NCBI GenBank assembly: GCA_910589425.1
Contig: CAJUSZ010000001.1
Span: 62,001-126,000, forward strand
Length of the DNA: 64,000 bases
From: an uncultured Muribaculaceae bacterium
Lineage (GTDB): Bacteria > Bacteroidota > Bacteroidia > Bacteroidales > Muribaculaceae
Direction: 5' to 3'
Made by a program: the position numbers and the translations under genes. The notes under the pieces were generated by a model that made no database searches, was not told the origin of the DNA, and saw nothing but the letters and a program-made list of their open reading frames with translations. Below are positions 42,064 through 50,730 of the stretch, in pieces. Within the stretch, counting starts at the first letter, position 1. Each line of letters begins with the position of its first letter.

Positions 42064-43317
42064 ATGAAGCGTACTGTATTGTCATTCACTACAATTATAG
42101 TGTCGGTGCTGTTGACTGCCACACTTATTTCCTGCTCGAAGAATGATGAACCCGTTGTACCGGAATCTCCCGTACCGGAAGAATTGGAAAATGTGGTTCT
42201 TGTTTACGCAGCTTCCGGAAATGATCTTTATTCCAATATGCTTGCTGATAAAGCGGAGATGCTGAGGGGACTTAAAGACACAGACACATCCAAATCAAGG
42301 TTGTTACTTTTTGAGACTATTCCCGGCAATGCCGGTTCTGGAAGACAGGCTATTCTCTGGGAAGCGGTAAGAAACAAGAAAGACAATTCTTTTTATTTCA
42401 AGGAACTGAAAAGTTTCTCTGCAGATGTTTTCACAACAGATCCCCAAAGGCTTTCCGAAGTGGTGGCATACGCAAAGGAAATGAGAAAAGCGGACACTTA
42501 CGGGCTTATCTTCTGGAGTCATGGCGGAGGCTGGGAACCTGGAAATTCAGAACATACGTATCCAGACGATTCTTCGAACCAGCCGGTGGCCGGTGATATA
42601 GCTGATCCTGACTATTGGTGGGGCGTGGACATCAGCGGAGACAACGTTGTGTCTGACAAGATGAATATCGATGAACTTGCCTCAGCTCTTCCCGACGATG
42701 GGTTTCATTTCATCTGGTTCGACTGTTGCTATATGTCCTCGATCGAGGTTGCATATCAACTTAGAAATAAGACAGATTTTTTTGTAGCTTACCCTACGGA
42801 GATCTACAATCCCGGGTTGAACTATGAAACTGCCATCCCTTATTTGATGAATAGGAATCCTGATCTTGAAGGCGCCGCCCGTTCACTCTATGATTATTAC
42901 ACGTATTTCTTTTCGCCAGAGCCGGCAGCTGTTACGGTAGGTGTTTTCGACATGTCCCGAATCGAAGAAATCGCGAGAATTGCACGGCAGGCTTTTTCTT
43001 CATTCGTAGCGCCACCGTCATCTGAACTGATATGCTATTCAAGAAGAGGTTTGAGTGCTAATCTATACGATTTCCGTCAATATATGTCAAGAGGGGCCGA
43101 TATTGCCGGGAATATTATAGACACCGAATCGATTGAAAAGGCATTTACAGATTTCACTGTGTGTAAGTTCGCATCGGAGCGTGATTTTAACAATAAGCTG
43201 ATTCCATCTGACGGATTCAGTGGGTTATCAACTTATATCTATAGAGATAACACCCATACATCTCTGTCCGACTATTACCGTCGTCTCGATTGGTTCAATG
43301 CCGTTTATCCTCATTAA
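42064..43317 (+). CDS. Clostripain-family (C11) cysteine peptidase lipoprotein
   Basis: A 417-residue exported protein. The signal peptide ends at the lipobox LISC (Cys24). The peptidase core has the catalytic dyad His in FWSHGGGWEP and Cys in WFDCCYMSSIEVAYQL, the pattern of clostripain-related C11 peptidases of Bacteroidota. Clostripains cleave after Arg or Lys; specificity here is not known. It is followed 22 bases later by an MscS channel gene in the same direction. Confidence 0.88.
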   Translation: MKRTVLSFTTIIVSVLLTATLISCSKNDEPVVPESPVPEELENVVLVYAASGNDLYSNMLADKAEMLRGLKDTDTSKSRLLLFETIPGNAGSGRQAILWEAVRNKKDNSFYFKELKSFSADVFTTDPQRLSEVVAYAKEMRKADTYGLIFWSHGGGWEPGNSEHTYPDDSSNQPVAGDIADPDYWWGVDISGDNVVSDKMNIDELASALPDDGFHFIWFDCCYMSSIEVAYQLRNKTDFFVAYPTEIYNPGLNYETAIPYLMNRNPDLEGAARSLYDYYTYFFSPEPAAVTVGVFDMSRIEEIARIARQAFSSFVAPPSSELICYSRRGLSANLYDFRQYMSRGADIAGNIIDTESIEKAFTDFTVCKFASERDFNNKLIPSDGFSGLSTYIYRDNTHTSLSDYYRRLDWFNAVYPH

Positions 43318-43339
43318 TCATTTTAAATGATCGACTGAT

Positions 43340-44452
43340 ATGATTCAAACACAAGATATTCCTGCTGTTCCGACTCCGGATATTCCTGTAGGAGGGACTA
43401 ATGTACTCAAGGCGATAGAGGGACTCTCATTAGATGACGCCATCTCTAAAATGGTCAACGGACTCGTAAGCTTCGGGTTCAAGCTATTGATTGCCATTAT
43501 AGTATTCTACGCGGGTAAATTCATTATCAAAAAAATATATAAGTTTACCTATTCCGTATTAGTCAACCGCAAGGTAGACCAATCCCTTACCACATTTGTA
43601 TTATCCCTTATAAAGATCGTTTTATATTTTATACTGATAGTTACGGTCATTGGTATTCTCGGCCTTGAAACAAGTTCATTCCTTGCACTTTTCGCGTCTG
43701 CCGGTGTAGCCATCGGTATGGCATTGAGCGGCACTCTTCAGAATTTTGCAGGCGGTGTACTCATCTTATTGCTCAAGCCATACAAAGTCGGTGATTATAT
43801 CGAGGCCCAAGGATTTACCGGGACAGTCAAAGCGATACAGATTTTCCATACAATCATCAATACCGTAGATAATAAAGCAATCATTATACCCAATGGCGGC
43901 CTTTCAACAGGCTCAATCAATAATTACTCTCTTGAGCAATACCGGCGCGTGGACTGGACCATTGGATTGAGCTACGGTTGCGACTATGAAGCGGCCAAGG
44001 AGAAGATACTCCAGATTCTATTATCGGATGATAGGGTAGTGCGTCAATATATTGAGGACGACCGGATCAACAGAGAGATGGAGGAAACTGAGATTGACTG
44101 CGACCAGCATCCGGATTCACCTGAGTGTGTTGAAGAAAAGTTGGGATGGTGGGCCAGATTCAGACAGCGGCGCCGCAAACATCAGGAAATCCTGCAAGAG
44201 AAACTCAGGGAGAAAGTAAGTTTGAATGCAGGGATTCCTGTAAAAATTGACCGTAGTCCATTTGTTGGCCTTAATGAACTTGCAGACAGCAGCATAAATT
44301 TGGCAGTCAGAGCCTGGACTCAGGCTTCAAACTATTGGCCGTTGTATTTTCAGATGAACGAAAGATTCTACAAAGAGCTACCGGAAGCGGGCTTTGATTT
44401 TCCGTTTCCGCAGCTGGACGTACATTGCATCCCGTCTGACAAAGATAAATAA
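43340..44452 (+). CDS. MscS-family mechanosensitive channel with cytoplasmic insert
   Basis: A 370-residue channel. Three membrane helices (about 42-66, 85-108, 112-142); the pore helix reads ASAGVAIGMALSGTLQNFAGGV, the usual Ala/Gly packing pattern. The MscS beta domain follows with VGDYIEAQGFTGTVKAI and IPNGGLSTGSINNYS. Odd: about 60 charged residues (roughly 236-298), including CDQHPDSPEC and a basic stretch RFRQRRRKHQE, split the C-terminal alpha/beta domain; E. coli MscS has 286 residues. It opens under membrane tension to release solutes. The stop codon abuts that of the convergent patatin gene directly. Confidence 0.92.
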   Translation: MIQTQDIPAVPTPDIPVGGTNVLKAIEGLSLDDAISKMVNGLVSFGFKLLIAIIVFYAGKFIIKKIYKFTYSVLVNRKVDQSLTTFVLSLIKIVLYFILIVTVIGILGLETSSFLALFASAGVAIGMALSGTLQNFAGGVLILLLKPYKVGDYIEAQGFTGTVKAIQIFHTIINTVDNKAIIIPNGGLSTGSINNYSLEQYRRVDWTIGLSYGCDYEAAKEKILQILLSDDRVVRQYIEDDRINREMEETEIDCDQHPDSPECVEEKLGWWARFRQRRRKHQEILQEKLREKVSLNAGIPVKIDRSPFVGLNELADSSINLAVRAWTQASNYWPLYFQMNERFYKELPEAGFDFPFPQLDVHCIPSDKDK

Positions 44453-46765
44453 TCAGCGTTCGAATCTCGGAGCCTGAAGAAATATTCCGAAGTTTATACC
44501 GAAATTCCAATTGCGTGCCGGAGAGGAGAGATAATTGCAGTATACCGATAAACTTGCAAATGAAAAATTATATACCGCAGCGACTTCTCCAATGAATTCA
44601 GCTTTCCGGAACCATCCGTTGTAACCAAGACATCCGTCGCTTTTTTTATAGGCATTCCTGATAGGGCTGAACACAAAGAAGTCTCCTCTGATCTGCATAT
44701 TACCGAATGGCTTCCATATCGGGATCACACCTGCCGCCAGGTAATTGTCTGATCGGAAAGATTCATTGAAATAGTTTCTTGTGGAAGGTGTCGGTTCAAA
44801 AGCTGGAGCGCTTATCATTGATGCAGTGTAGTTTTGATGGTATTTTCTTAACGTCGCGACTACATTTCCTTTTCCTCCGATTTTAAAATGCTTGTTTATG
44901 GAGAAATAATGTTCCCAGTCTATCTCTATGCGTGCTTTACCGTAAGAAGCCGACGATTCGGTTTCAGGCTCGTATGGCATGTATTTGCTATGCTCATACG
45001 CAGCAAATAAATATGCATTCAATTTCATCCCTTCGCTTGGATACATTATGCCGTTGAGAGTGTTGCGTTCAATACCGACTCTTAATGCACCGACCTTATA
45101 TTGGGTTTTGTCTCTACCGGATGTGGAATAATTTTTTACATTGTCAGAAAAATATTTGTCCCAAAGATAGCCATATCCCAGATCTGCATACAGTTTCGCT
45201 GTACGGCCTATTGCACGGCAATACTTTAGTCTTACGTATGCCTGATAATCCGATATGAATGTCGGAGTATTATTTTGATAAAAAAGAAGTTCGGTAGAAT
45301 AGAATTTTTGGCGGCTGATCACTGCCGATAGTTCGAGGAACGAAGGCACGACCGTCTTGAGAGAAAACCTGACACTCGCCTGTCCAGCGAAGTATGTCTG
45401 TCCGAGCCATCCGCTCAAATTTGCATCAAGAGAATTAAATCTGAGTGTGTGATAGCCGAAATTCAGGTATAGCATGCTGTTTGTAGATGACGAAATCCAG
45501 CCTCCGACTCCGATTCCCCAGTTATCTTTGACTGACGCTTGCAAATCGAGGATGGTGGAATCTCCGGAGAATCGGGCATTGGGGACTAGATCAGAGAATT
45601 TCCCGGTCAAGACAGCCTGATAATAGCTGTCTTGCGTGCGCGTCATCCCAAATGGTCGCTGTTTGCCACGGTTAAATAAAAACTCGATATACCGTGATTG
45701 TGATGGTGTTGCTCCGCTTACTGATACCGAATCAAAAACTATTTCAGGCGTATGTGTGGCAAATGCTTTCCGTTTTGCATCTACAATCTCCGGATCACGC
45801 CTGCTTTTAACTCTGGATTTTATGGAATCAACCATAGAAAGCCCTGTTTTGTAGCCAATTGAATATATCTCATTTGCCTTATCGAAATCCAGGACACCGA
45901 AATTCAGAACAGGAACCTGAATTTTGATCCCATCTTCTGCAGGCAAGGAATAATCATTATTCTGTATTATCATGTCCTCAAGCTGGCTGTATATGTCTCC
46001 TGCTTCCGGTCTGGTGTCTGGAGAAGATACTGAAACCCCGATTATAAAGTCCGGATCAAAATCACTCTTCATCACGTCTACCGGGAAATTATCATAGATG
46101 CCGCCATCGTAAACCAAGACCCCGTCAAGTTTGATGGGTTTGAATACCAATGGGAAACTCATCGACGCCCGGACAGCATCTCCCAATGATCCGGATTTAG
46201 ATACAATCTTATGCTTATGGTATACGTCTGAACAAACTGATCTGAATGGAACGAACAGATTGTTGAAGTTTTCTCCGCATTGTTTGGTATATTTTGCATA
46301 GAGCCTCATGAATTCTATGTTCATCGGCAGAGGCGAAATCAGATTCGTCGGCAGCAACTTCATTGAAAAGATTGTGGAATCTTTAAAATCAAGATTAATC
46401 CCTACCCACTTTGGTGTGGGTTCGGGAATTGAAAAATAATATTTGTCTGCCGGATTTATCACTCCGGAACTCCAATAGCCAAAGTCGGGAGATGTAAAGA
46501 AGTTCATCATACTGTCTGGCGTCCATCCACAACTGTAGAGACTACCGACAATGGCACCCATAGAGGTGCCTGCCACATAATCTATAGGAATATCATTTTC
46601 TTCGAGCGCCTTGATGACGCCTACGTGAGCTATTCCCTTGGCTCCTCCACCACTTAACACAAGGCCGACGCTCTGGATAGTGTCTGGTCTCAATGTGTCT
46701 GGATAGGCACTTGAAAACACTGTCGTAAGCAATGCCGCTATCCAAAAGATTCTCCGATATCCCAT
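44453..46765 (-). CDS. Patatin-like phospholipase with outer-membrane barrel
   Basis: A 770-residue protein: signal peptide (residues 1-22), patatin domain (about 30-235) with oxyanion motif GGGAKG, nucleophile in GTSMG and the Asp of DGGIYDN, then a POTRA-like link (about 310-390) and a C-terminal barrel (about 400-770) rich in alternating aromatic strands and ending in Phe-Glu-Arg. This is the PlpD/Omp85-type layout in which the barrel exports or anchors the lipase. Lipid substrate unknown. It is 26 bases after serB on the same strand. Confidence 0.9.
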   Translation of the reverse strand: MGYRRIFWIAALLTTVFSSAYPDTLRPDTIQSVGLVLSGGGAKGIAHVGVIKALEENDIPIDYVAGTSMGAIVGSLYSCGWTPDSMMNFFTSPDFGYWSSGVINPADKYYFSIPEPTPKWVGINLDFKDSTIFSMKLLPTNLISPLPMNIEFMRLYAKYTKQCGENFNNLFVPFRSVCSDVYHKHKIVSKSGSLGDAVRASMSFPLVFKPIKLDGVLVYDGGIYDNFPVDVMKSDFDPDFIIGVSVSSPDTRPEAGDIYSQLEDMIIQNNDYSLPAEDGIKIQVPVLNFGVLDFDKANEIYSIGYKTGLSMVDSIKSRVKSRRDPEIVDAKRKAFATHTPEIVFDSVSVSGATPSQSRYIEFLFNRGKQRPFGMTRTQDSYYQAVLTGKFSDLVPNARFSGDSTILDLQASVKDNWGIGVGGWISSSTNSMLYLNFGYHTLRFNSLDANLSGWLGQTYFAGQASVRFSLKTVVPSFLELSAVISRQKFYSTELLFYQNNTPTFISDYQAYVRLKYCRAIGRTAKLYADLGYGYLWDKYFSDNVKNYSTSGRDKTQYKVGALRVGIERNTLNGIMYPSEGMKLNAYLFAAYEHSKYMPYEPETESSASYGKARIEIDWEHYFSINKHFKIGGKGNVVATLRKYHQNYTASMISAPAFEPTPSTRNYFNESFRSDNYLAAGVIPIWKPFGNMQIRGDFFVFSPIRNAYKKSDGCLGYNGWFRKAEFIGEVAAVYNFSFASLSVYCNYLSSPARNWNFGINFGIFLQAPRFER

Positions 46766-46791
46766 TGATAAGGTTTATATTGATGTTTAGA

Positions 46792-48075
46792 TTATGTTTC
46801 TTTATTATATTGTGTTCCGATATTATCGCTCATGTATGAATCCTTAAACCCAAGAAAATATAAGACTCCGTCAATGCCTATTGTAGATATGCTTTGTGAG
46901 GCGGATGCTTTTACCTTAGGTTTCGCATGGAAGGCTATCCCCAATCCGGCTTCGGACAGCATTGGGAGATCATTGGCTCCGTCGCCTACAGCTATTGTCT
47001 GGGCTATATTGATGTTTTCTACCTGGGCGAGCAGCCTGAGCAGTTCTTTTTTACGTTGTCCATCAACTATATCCCCTACATAATTGCCTGTCAGCTTTCC
47101 GTCCGGGCCGATTTCAAGCTCATTGGCATATACATAGTCAAATCCGAACTTTTGTTTCAGATAATTGCCAAAATATGTGAATCCACCGGATATTATGGCA
47201 GTCTTGTAGCCAGAACGTTTAAGAACCTCCATCATCCGGCCCACGCCTTCGGTTATAGGCAGGTTATTGGCGATTTCATCCATGACATGCACATCCAGCC
47301 CTTTGAGAAGAGCAACCCGACGACGGAAACTTTCGCAGAAATCAATCTCTCCTCTCATCGCTGATTCTGTGATAGCTCTGACCTCCGGGCCGACACCGGC
47401 TCTGTCCGCGAGTTCATCTATCACTTCTGTCCGGATAAGTGTCGAGTCCATGTCGAAGCATATCAGACGGCGGCATCTGCGATACATATTGTCTTCCTGA
47501 AGGGATATATCAAAATTCAATGTGCCGGCGAGTTCCATGAAACTCTTTTGCATGGCTGTCTTATCAACAGGATTGCCTCTCACAGACAATTCTATGCATC
47601 CTTTCGCACGTGGCTGTTCGGTTTTATCCAATGGCATGCGCCCCGTCAGCCGCCGGATTGAGTCGATGTTCAAACGCTGGCTTGTAATGATCTTGGTGAC
47701 CCTGGATATTTGCTCAGCCGTGATTTCACGGCCAAGCATAGTGATTATGTATCTGTTTTTACCTTGTTTGTGTACCCACTGTTGATATGCTTCCTCGGAT
47801 ATTACACTAAACTGAACCTGCACATGCATAGCACTGGTTGTGAGCAACAATTCCTTTAGGATCTCTCCGCTCTTATTACTGTCGGTCTTGAATAATATAC
47901 CGAGAGCGAGCGTATGGTGTATATCTGCTTGACCAATGTCGAGAATCTGAGCGTTGTACCGGGCAAGAATCTCTGTTAAAGTCGCAGTTATTCCGGCTTT
48001 ATCTTGGCCGGAAATGTTCATGAGTATTAATTCTCTTTCGGAATTTGCAACCGGCAGAGATTTGTTAGTTTCCAT
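46792..48075 (-). CDS. serB: Phosphoserine phosphatase with ACT domains
   Basis: Final step of serine synthesis. The 427-residue protein has two ACT-like domains (about residues 10-85 and 95-175) and a HAD phosphatase domain with nucleophile Asp in CFDMDSTLI, motif II in AIISGGFTYFG and motif III in VGDGANDLPML. ATG 48075 is used; a further ATG at 48084 is possible. The gene lies between the Sel1-repeat gene (15 bases upstream) and the patatin gene. Confidence 0.95.
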   Translation of the reverse strand: METNKSLPVANSERELILMNISGQDKAGITATLTEILARYNAQILDIGQADIHHTLALGILFKTDSNKSGEILKELLLTTSAMHVQVQFSVISEEAYQQWVHKQGKNRYIITMLGREITAEQISRVTKIITSQRLNIDSIRRLTGRMPLDKTEQPRAKGCIELSVRGNPVDKTAMQKSFMELAGTLNFDISLQEDNMYRRCRRLICFDMDSTLIRTEVIDELADRAGVGPEVRAITESAMRGEIDFCESFRRRVALLKGLDVHVMDEIANNLPITEGVGRMMEVLKRSGYKTAIISGGFTYFGNYLKQKFGFDYVYANELEIGPDGKLTGNYVGDIVDGQRKKELLRLLAQVENINIAQTIAVGDGANDLPMLSEAGLGIAFHAKPKVKASASQSISTIGIDGVLYFLGFKDSYMSDNIGTQYNKET

Positions 48076-48090
48076 TGCTTGCATATTGGA

Positions 48091-48768
48091 TTAGCGCTTG
48101 CTGTGTTTTGACGTATTATGTGTGCGTTTTGCCGGAGAAACTGATTTTAACGATTTGACTTGTTGCGCCGCATCCTTGTAGCTTTTCTCCGCTGCTTTTT
48201 CAAACCATTCTATCGCTTTCTCTTTGTCCCGTTTAACTCCACGTCCATCGCGAAGCATCACAGCATACTGATACTGCCCTTCTGGATTGCCGCGGGATCC
48301 TGCTCTCCAAAAATATTCGGAAGCTATGCGGTCATCCTGCTGCACTCCTTTGCCTTCCAAAAACTGACGTCCGATTTCAACCATAGCTTTCAAGCTTCCG
48401 TTTCTGGCAGCTTTACGAAACCAATAAGCCGATTCTTCGTAGCTTTGAGGGAAACCTATTCCATCTCTGTAGAGCGTACCGATGTCAAAGTCTGCCTCGA
48501 CGTTTCCACCTCGTGCGGCTTTGCCATACCAGATTATGGCCTGCTCAAGATCTTTTCCCACACCAGTGCCTGTCTGGTAACACACGGCGACGCGACGCAT
48601 TGCCTCGGAATCACCCATCAGTGCCGCATTATGATAATCTGAAAAATCCTGCGCCCGAAGAATTACCGCAGGGACTTTGACAGAGTCTGTTTCTTCTGCA
48701 GCCATAACTAAATGGCTACCGAATGACGCAAAAGAAAACATCAATATAGCAAATAATGTCTTGTTCAT
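48091..48768 (-). CDS. Exported Sel1-repeat protein
   Basis: A 225-residue protein with a signal peptide (MNKTLFAILMFSFASFGS..., cleavage near VMAAEE) and four Sel1-like repeats (about residues 50-195), for example AVCYQTGTGVGKDLEQAIIW and GTLYRDGIGFPQSYEESAYW. The C-terminal tail is basic (AKRTHNTSKHSKR). Sel1 proteins are adaptors for protein-protein contact in the envelope. A longer frame begins at 48828, but a -7 element at 48833-48840 puts the transcript start at about 48826, and the signal peptide begins at 48768. First gene of the group with serB and the patatin gene. Confidence 0.85.
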   Translation of the reverse strand: MNKTLFAILMFSFASFGSHLVMAAEETDSVKVPAVILRAQDFSDYHNAALMGDSEAMRRVAVCYQTGTGVGKDLEQAIIWYGKAARGGNVEADFDIGTLYRDGIGFPQSYEESAYWFRKAARNGSLKAMVEIGRQFLEGKGVQQDDRIASEYFWRAGSRGNPEGQYQYAVMLRDGRGVKRDKEKAIEWFEKAAEKSYKDAAQQVKSLKSVSPAKRTHNTSKHSKR

Positions 48769-48832
48769 ATTTATAAAGATTTCTATAAAACTGGCGATTT
48801 GATCGCTTTTGTTTTTATAACAACCCACAAGA

Positions 48833-48840
48833 CAAAATTA
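48833..48840 (-). promoter_or_regulatory. -7 promoter element for the sel1-serB-patatin group
   Basis: Reads TAATTTTG on the minus strand, 64 bases before the chosen ATG at 48768. The -33 TTG is not clear. Confidence 0.5.
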
Positions 48841-48896
48841 CTTGCCGAATAATCTGCTGATACGCCTATTGTTTAGAATTTACCTGACAACACACT

Positions 48897-49391
48897 CTAA
48901 AGAATCTTCATTGCGATCATCGCACAAGCCTCAGCATCAGCCAGGGCATTATGATGTTCTTCAAGATTATAGCCGCAATGTGCGGCAACCGTCGGCAACT
49001 TATGATTTGGAAGTTGCCGTCCGAATTTCATTCTGGATGCTGAGCAAGTGCAAAGAAACTTATATTGCGGGTAGTCCATCTCAAAGCGGCTGAAAGCTGC
49101 TTTAAGACAACTTTCATCAAATCTGCTGAAATGCGCCACCAACGGGAGCCCGTCAATAATAGGGGAGATCTCTGCCCACACTTCGGGAAAAGTGTCCGCA
49201 CAGTCTGTATCGATGCGGGTAAGTCCATGTACGGATGTATTTGCAGGTGAATAATAGTTAGGGACCGGATGAATCAATCGGTAAATCTTTTGGCATATCA
49301 TTCCATTGCGTACAACCACCACACCTACGCTGCATACACTTGACCTATACCCGTTGGCGGTTTCAAAATCTATCGCTGCGAAATTTTTCAT
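48897..49391 (-). CDS. DEDDh 3'-5' exonuclease (DnaQ-like)
   Basis: A 164-residue exonuclease domain. The metal-binding acids are in FAAIDFETANG (Asp8, Glu10), in HFSRFDESCL (Asp) and in HHNALADAEACAMI (His and last Asp), the DEDDh pattern. It resembles stand-alone epsilon-like exonucleases; a role in proofreading or in repair is not known. Its -7 element lies 4 bases before the ATG. Single gene, divergent from the methyltransferase gene. Confidence 0.88.
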   Translation of the reverse strand: MKNFAAIDFETANGYRSSVCSVGVVVVRNGMICQKIYRLIHPVPNYYSPANTSVHGLTRIDTDCADTFPEVWAEISPIIDGLPLVAHFSRFDESCLKAAFSRFEMDYPQYKFLCTCSASRMKFGRQLPNHKLPTVAAHCGYNLEEHHNALADAEACAMIAMKIL

Positions 49392-49395
49392 CCGA

Positions 49396-49403
49396 CAAAT
49401 TTA
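49396..49403 (-). promoter_or_regulatory. -7 promoter element of the exonuclease, nearly leaderless
   Basis: Reads TAAATTTG on the minus strand and ends 4 bases before the ATG at 49391. No clear TTG at -33. Confidence 0.45.
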
Positions 49404-49500
49404 GTCTGTTTCAGTTAAATCGTAACGCTGATATGGAAGGAATATGAATCATTTTAACTATTTTTGTAACAAATATGAACTTATAATGATGTGTTGACTG

Positions 49501-50703
49501 ATGGAATATACAGCATCTTTTTTTGAATTCATTAAGAAGCACTACTATGATAATACAGACAAGCTAAGACTTAAATACCATTCCAGATGTGCCGATGGAT
49601 TCTCATATTCAGAAGCGATTGATCAGATCGAGGCAAGAAGGAAAAGCGCAGGTAAACTCGACGCACTGACCTGCAATGACAAATTCGTCTTTCCGGCAAC
49701 AATCTGCGCAGAGCAGGCTACCTCCTCCGAGATAGCGGCTTTTCACGCTTCGTTTATTCCACGTGGTTCGAAAGTTTTAGATATGACATGCGGGCTTGGC
49801 AGCGATGTGTTTGCTTTTTCTGACCGCGCTTCGAGCGTTATTGCCATTGAGAGGGATCCTCATTATTGTGAGGTCATGAGATACAACTGTGGTGTGTTGA
49901 ATAAGAGCAACATCAAGGTCTCTTGCGGTGATTCGACTGAGTGGATAGAGAATTGCGAGGATAAGTTTGATGTAATATTTATAGATCCTCACAGAAGAGG
50001 CAGCGGCAATTCCCGCAAATTTGCATTCAGCGATTGTGTCCCGGATGTGGAAAAGCTTTCGTATAGTCTTCTTGAGAAATGCGGCCTATTGATGATCAAA
50101 GCCTCACCAATGCTGGATATAGATGCGGTTTCCAAAAGTATAAAAGGATGTTTTGAGATTCACGTAGTGGCTCTGCATGGAGAATGCAAGGAAGTTCTTG
50201 TATGTGCGGGAAAAGGTGGAAATCTCAGGATGGTAAATACGATAAACATACTTAAAGATAAGATTGAAAAATACACTGTTAACATAAATGAATCAGATGT
50301 TTATAAAAATATTATACTGTCTGATTTAGATGATCTGGCACAAGGATTCATATATGAACCGAATGCTGCAGTGCTTAAGTTAGGATCAAAAGGACATCTA
50401 TGTAGCAGCTACAAAGGTCTTAAACAACTGAATATCAATACCCACCTCTACTTCTCAAAAGATTTGGTCAAAAATTTCCCAGGAAAAATTTTCAAAATTT
50501 CAGCTATACTTAAACAATCGGATATTAAATCATTAAAAAACAACAATATAAATATTATAGCACGCAATTATGGAGTGAGCGCTGAAGAACTCTCATCAAG
50601 GCTGAAGATCAAGAGTGGAACCACCAGCTTTTTAATAGCATTCAGAGCTGGCGTGGGTAAAGGAAAGCCGATGATGCTGAAATGCGAAAGGCTCTTTATG
50701 TAG
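49501..50703 (+). CDS. THUMP-like class I SAM methyltransferase
   Basis: A 400-residue protein common in Bacteroidota. The methyltransferase part (about residues 85-220) has the SAM site VLDMTCGLGSDVFAFS (motif I), the acidic motif IERDPHY and the catalytic-region motif FIDPHRRGSG. The C-terminal third carries a THUMP-like region (about 285-395). THUMP domains bind tRNA, so an RNA target is likely but not known. The reading frame starts at the ATG at 49501. A -7-like TATTTTTG at 49459-49466 could serve it. Confidence 0.85.
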   Translation: MEYTASFFEFIKKHYYDNTDKLRLKYHSRCADGFSYSEAIDQIEARRKSAGKLDALTCNDKFVFPATICAEQATSSEIAAFHASFIPRGSKVLDMTCGLGSDVFAFSDRASSVIAIERDPHYCEVMRYNCGVLNKSNIKVSCGDSTEWIENCEDKFDVIFIDPHRRGSGNSRKFAFSDCVPDVEKLSYSLLEKCGLLMIKASPMLDIDAVSKSIKGCFEIHVVALHGECKEVLVCAGKGGNLRMVNTINILKDKIEKYTVNINESDVYKNIILSDLDDLAQGFIYEPNAAVLKLGSKGHLCSSYKGLKQLNINTHLYFSKDLVKNFPGKIFKISAILKQSDIKSLKNNNINIIARNYGVSAEELSSRLKIKSGTTSFLIAFRAGVGKGKPMMLKCERLFM

Positions 50704-50730
50704 CCGGTGTTTTTCTGAAATATGGGAAAG

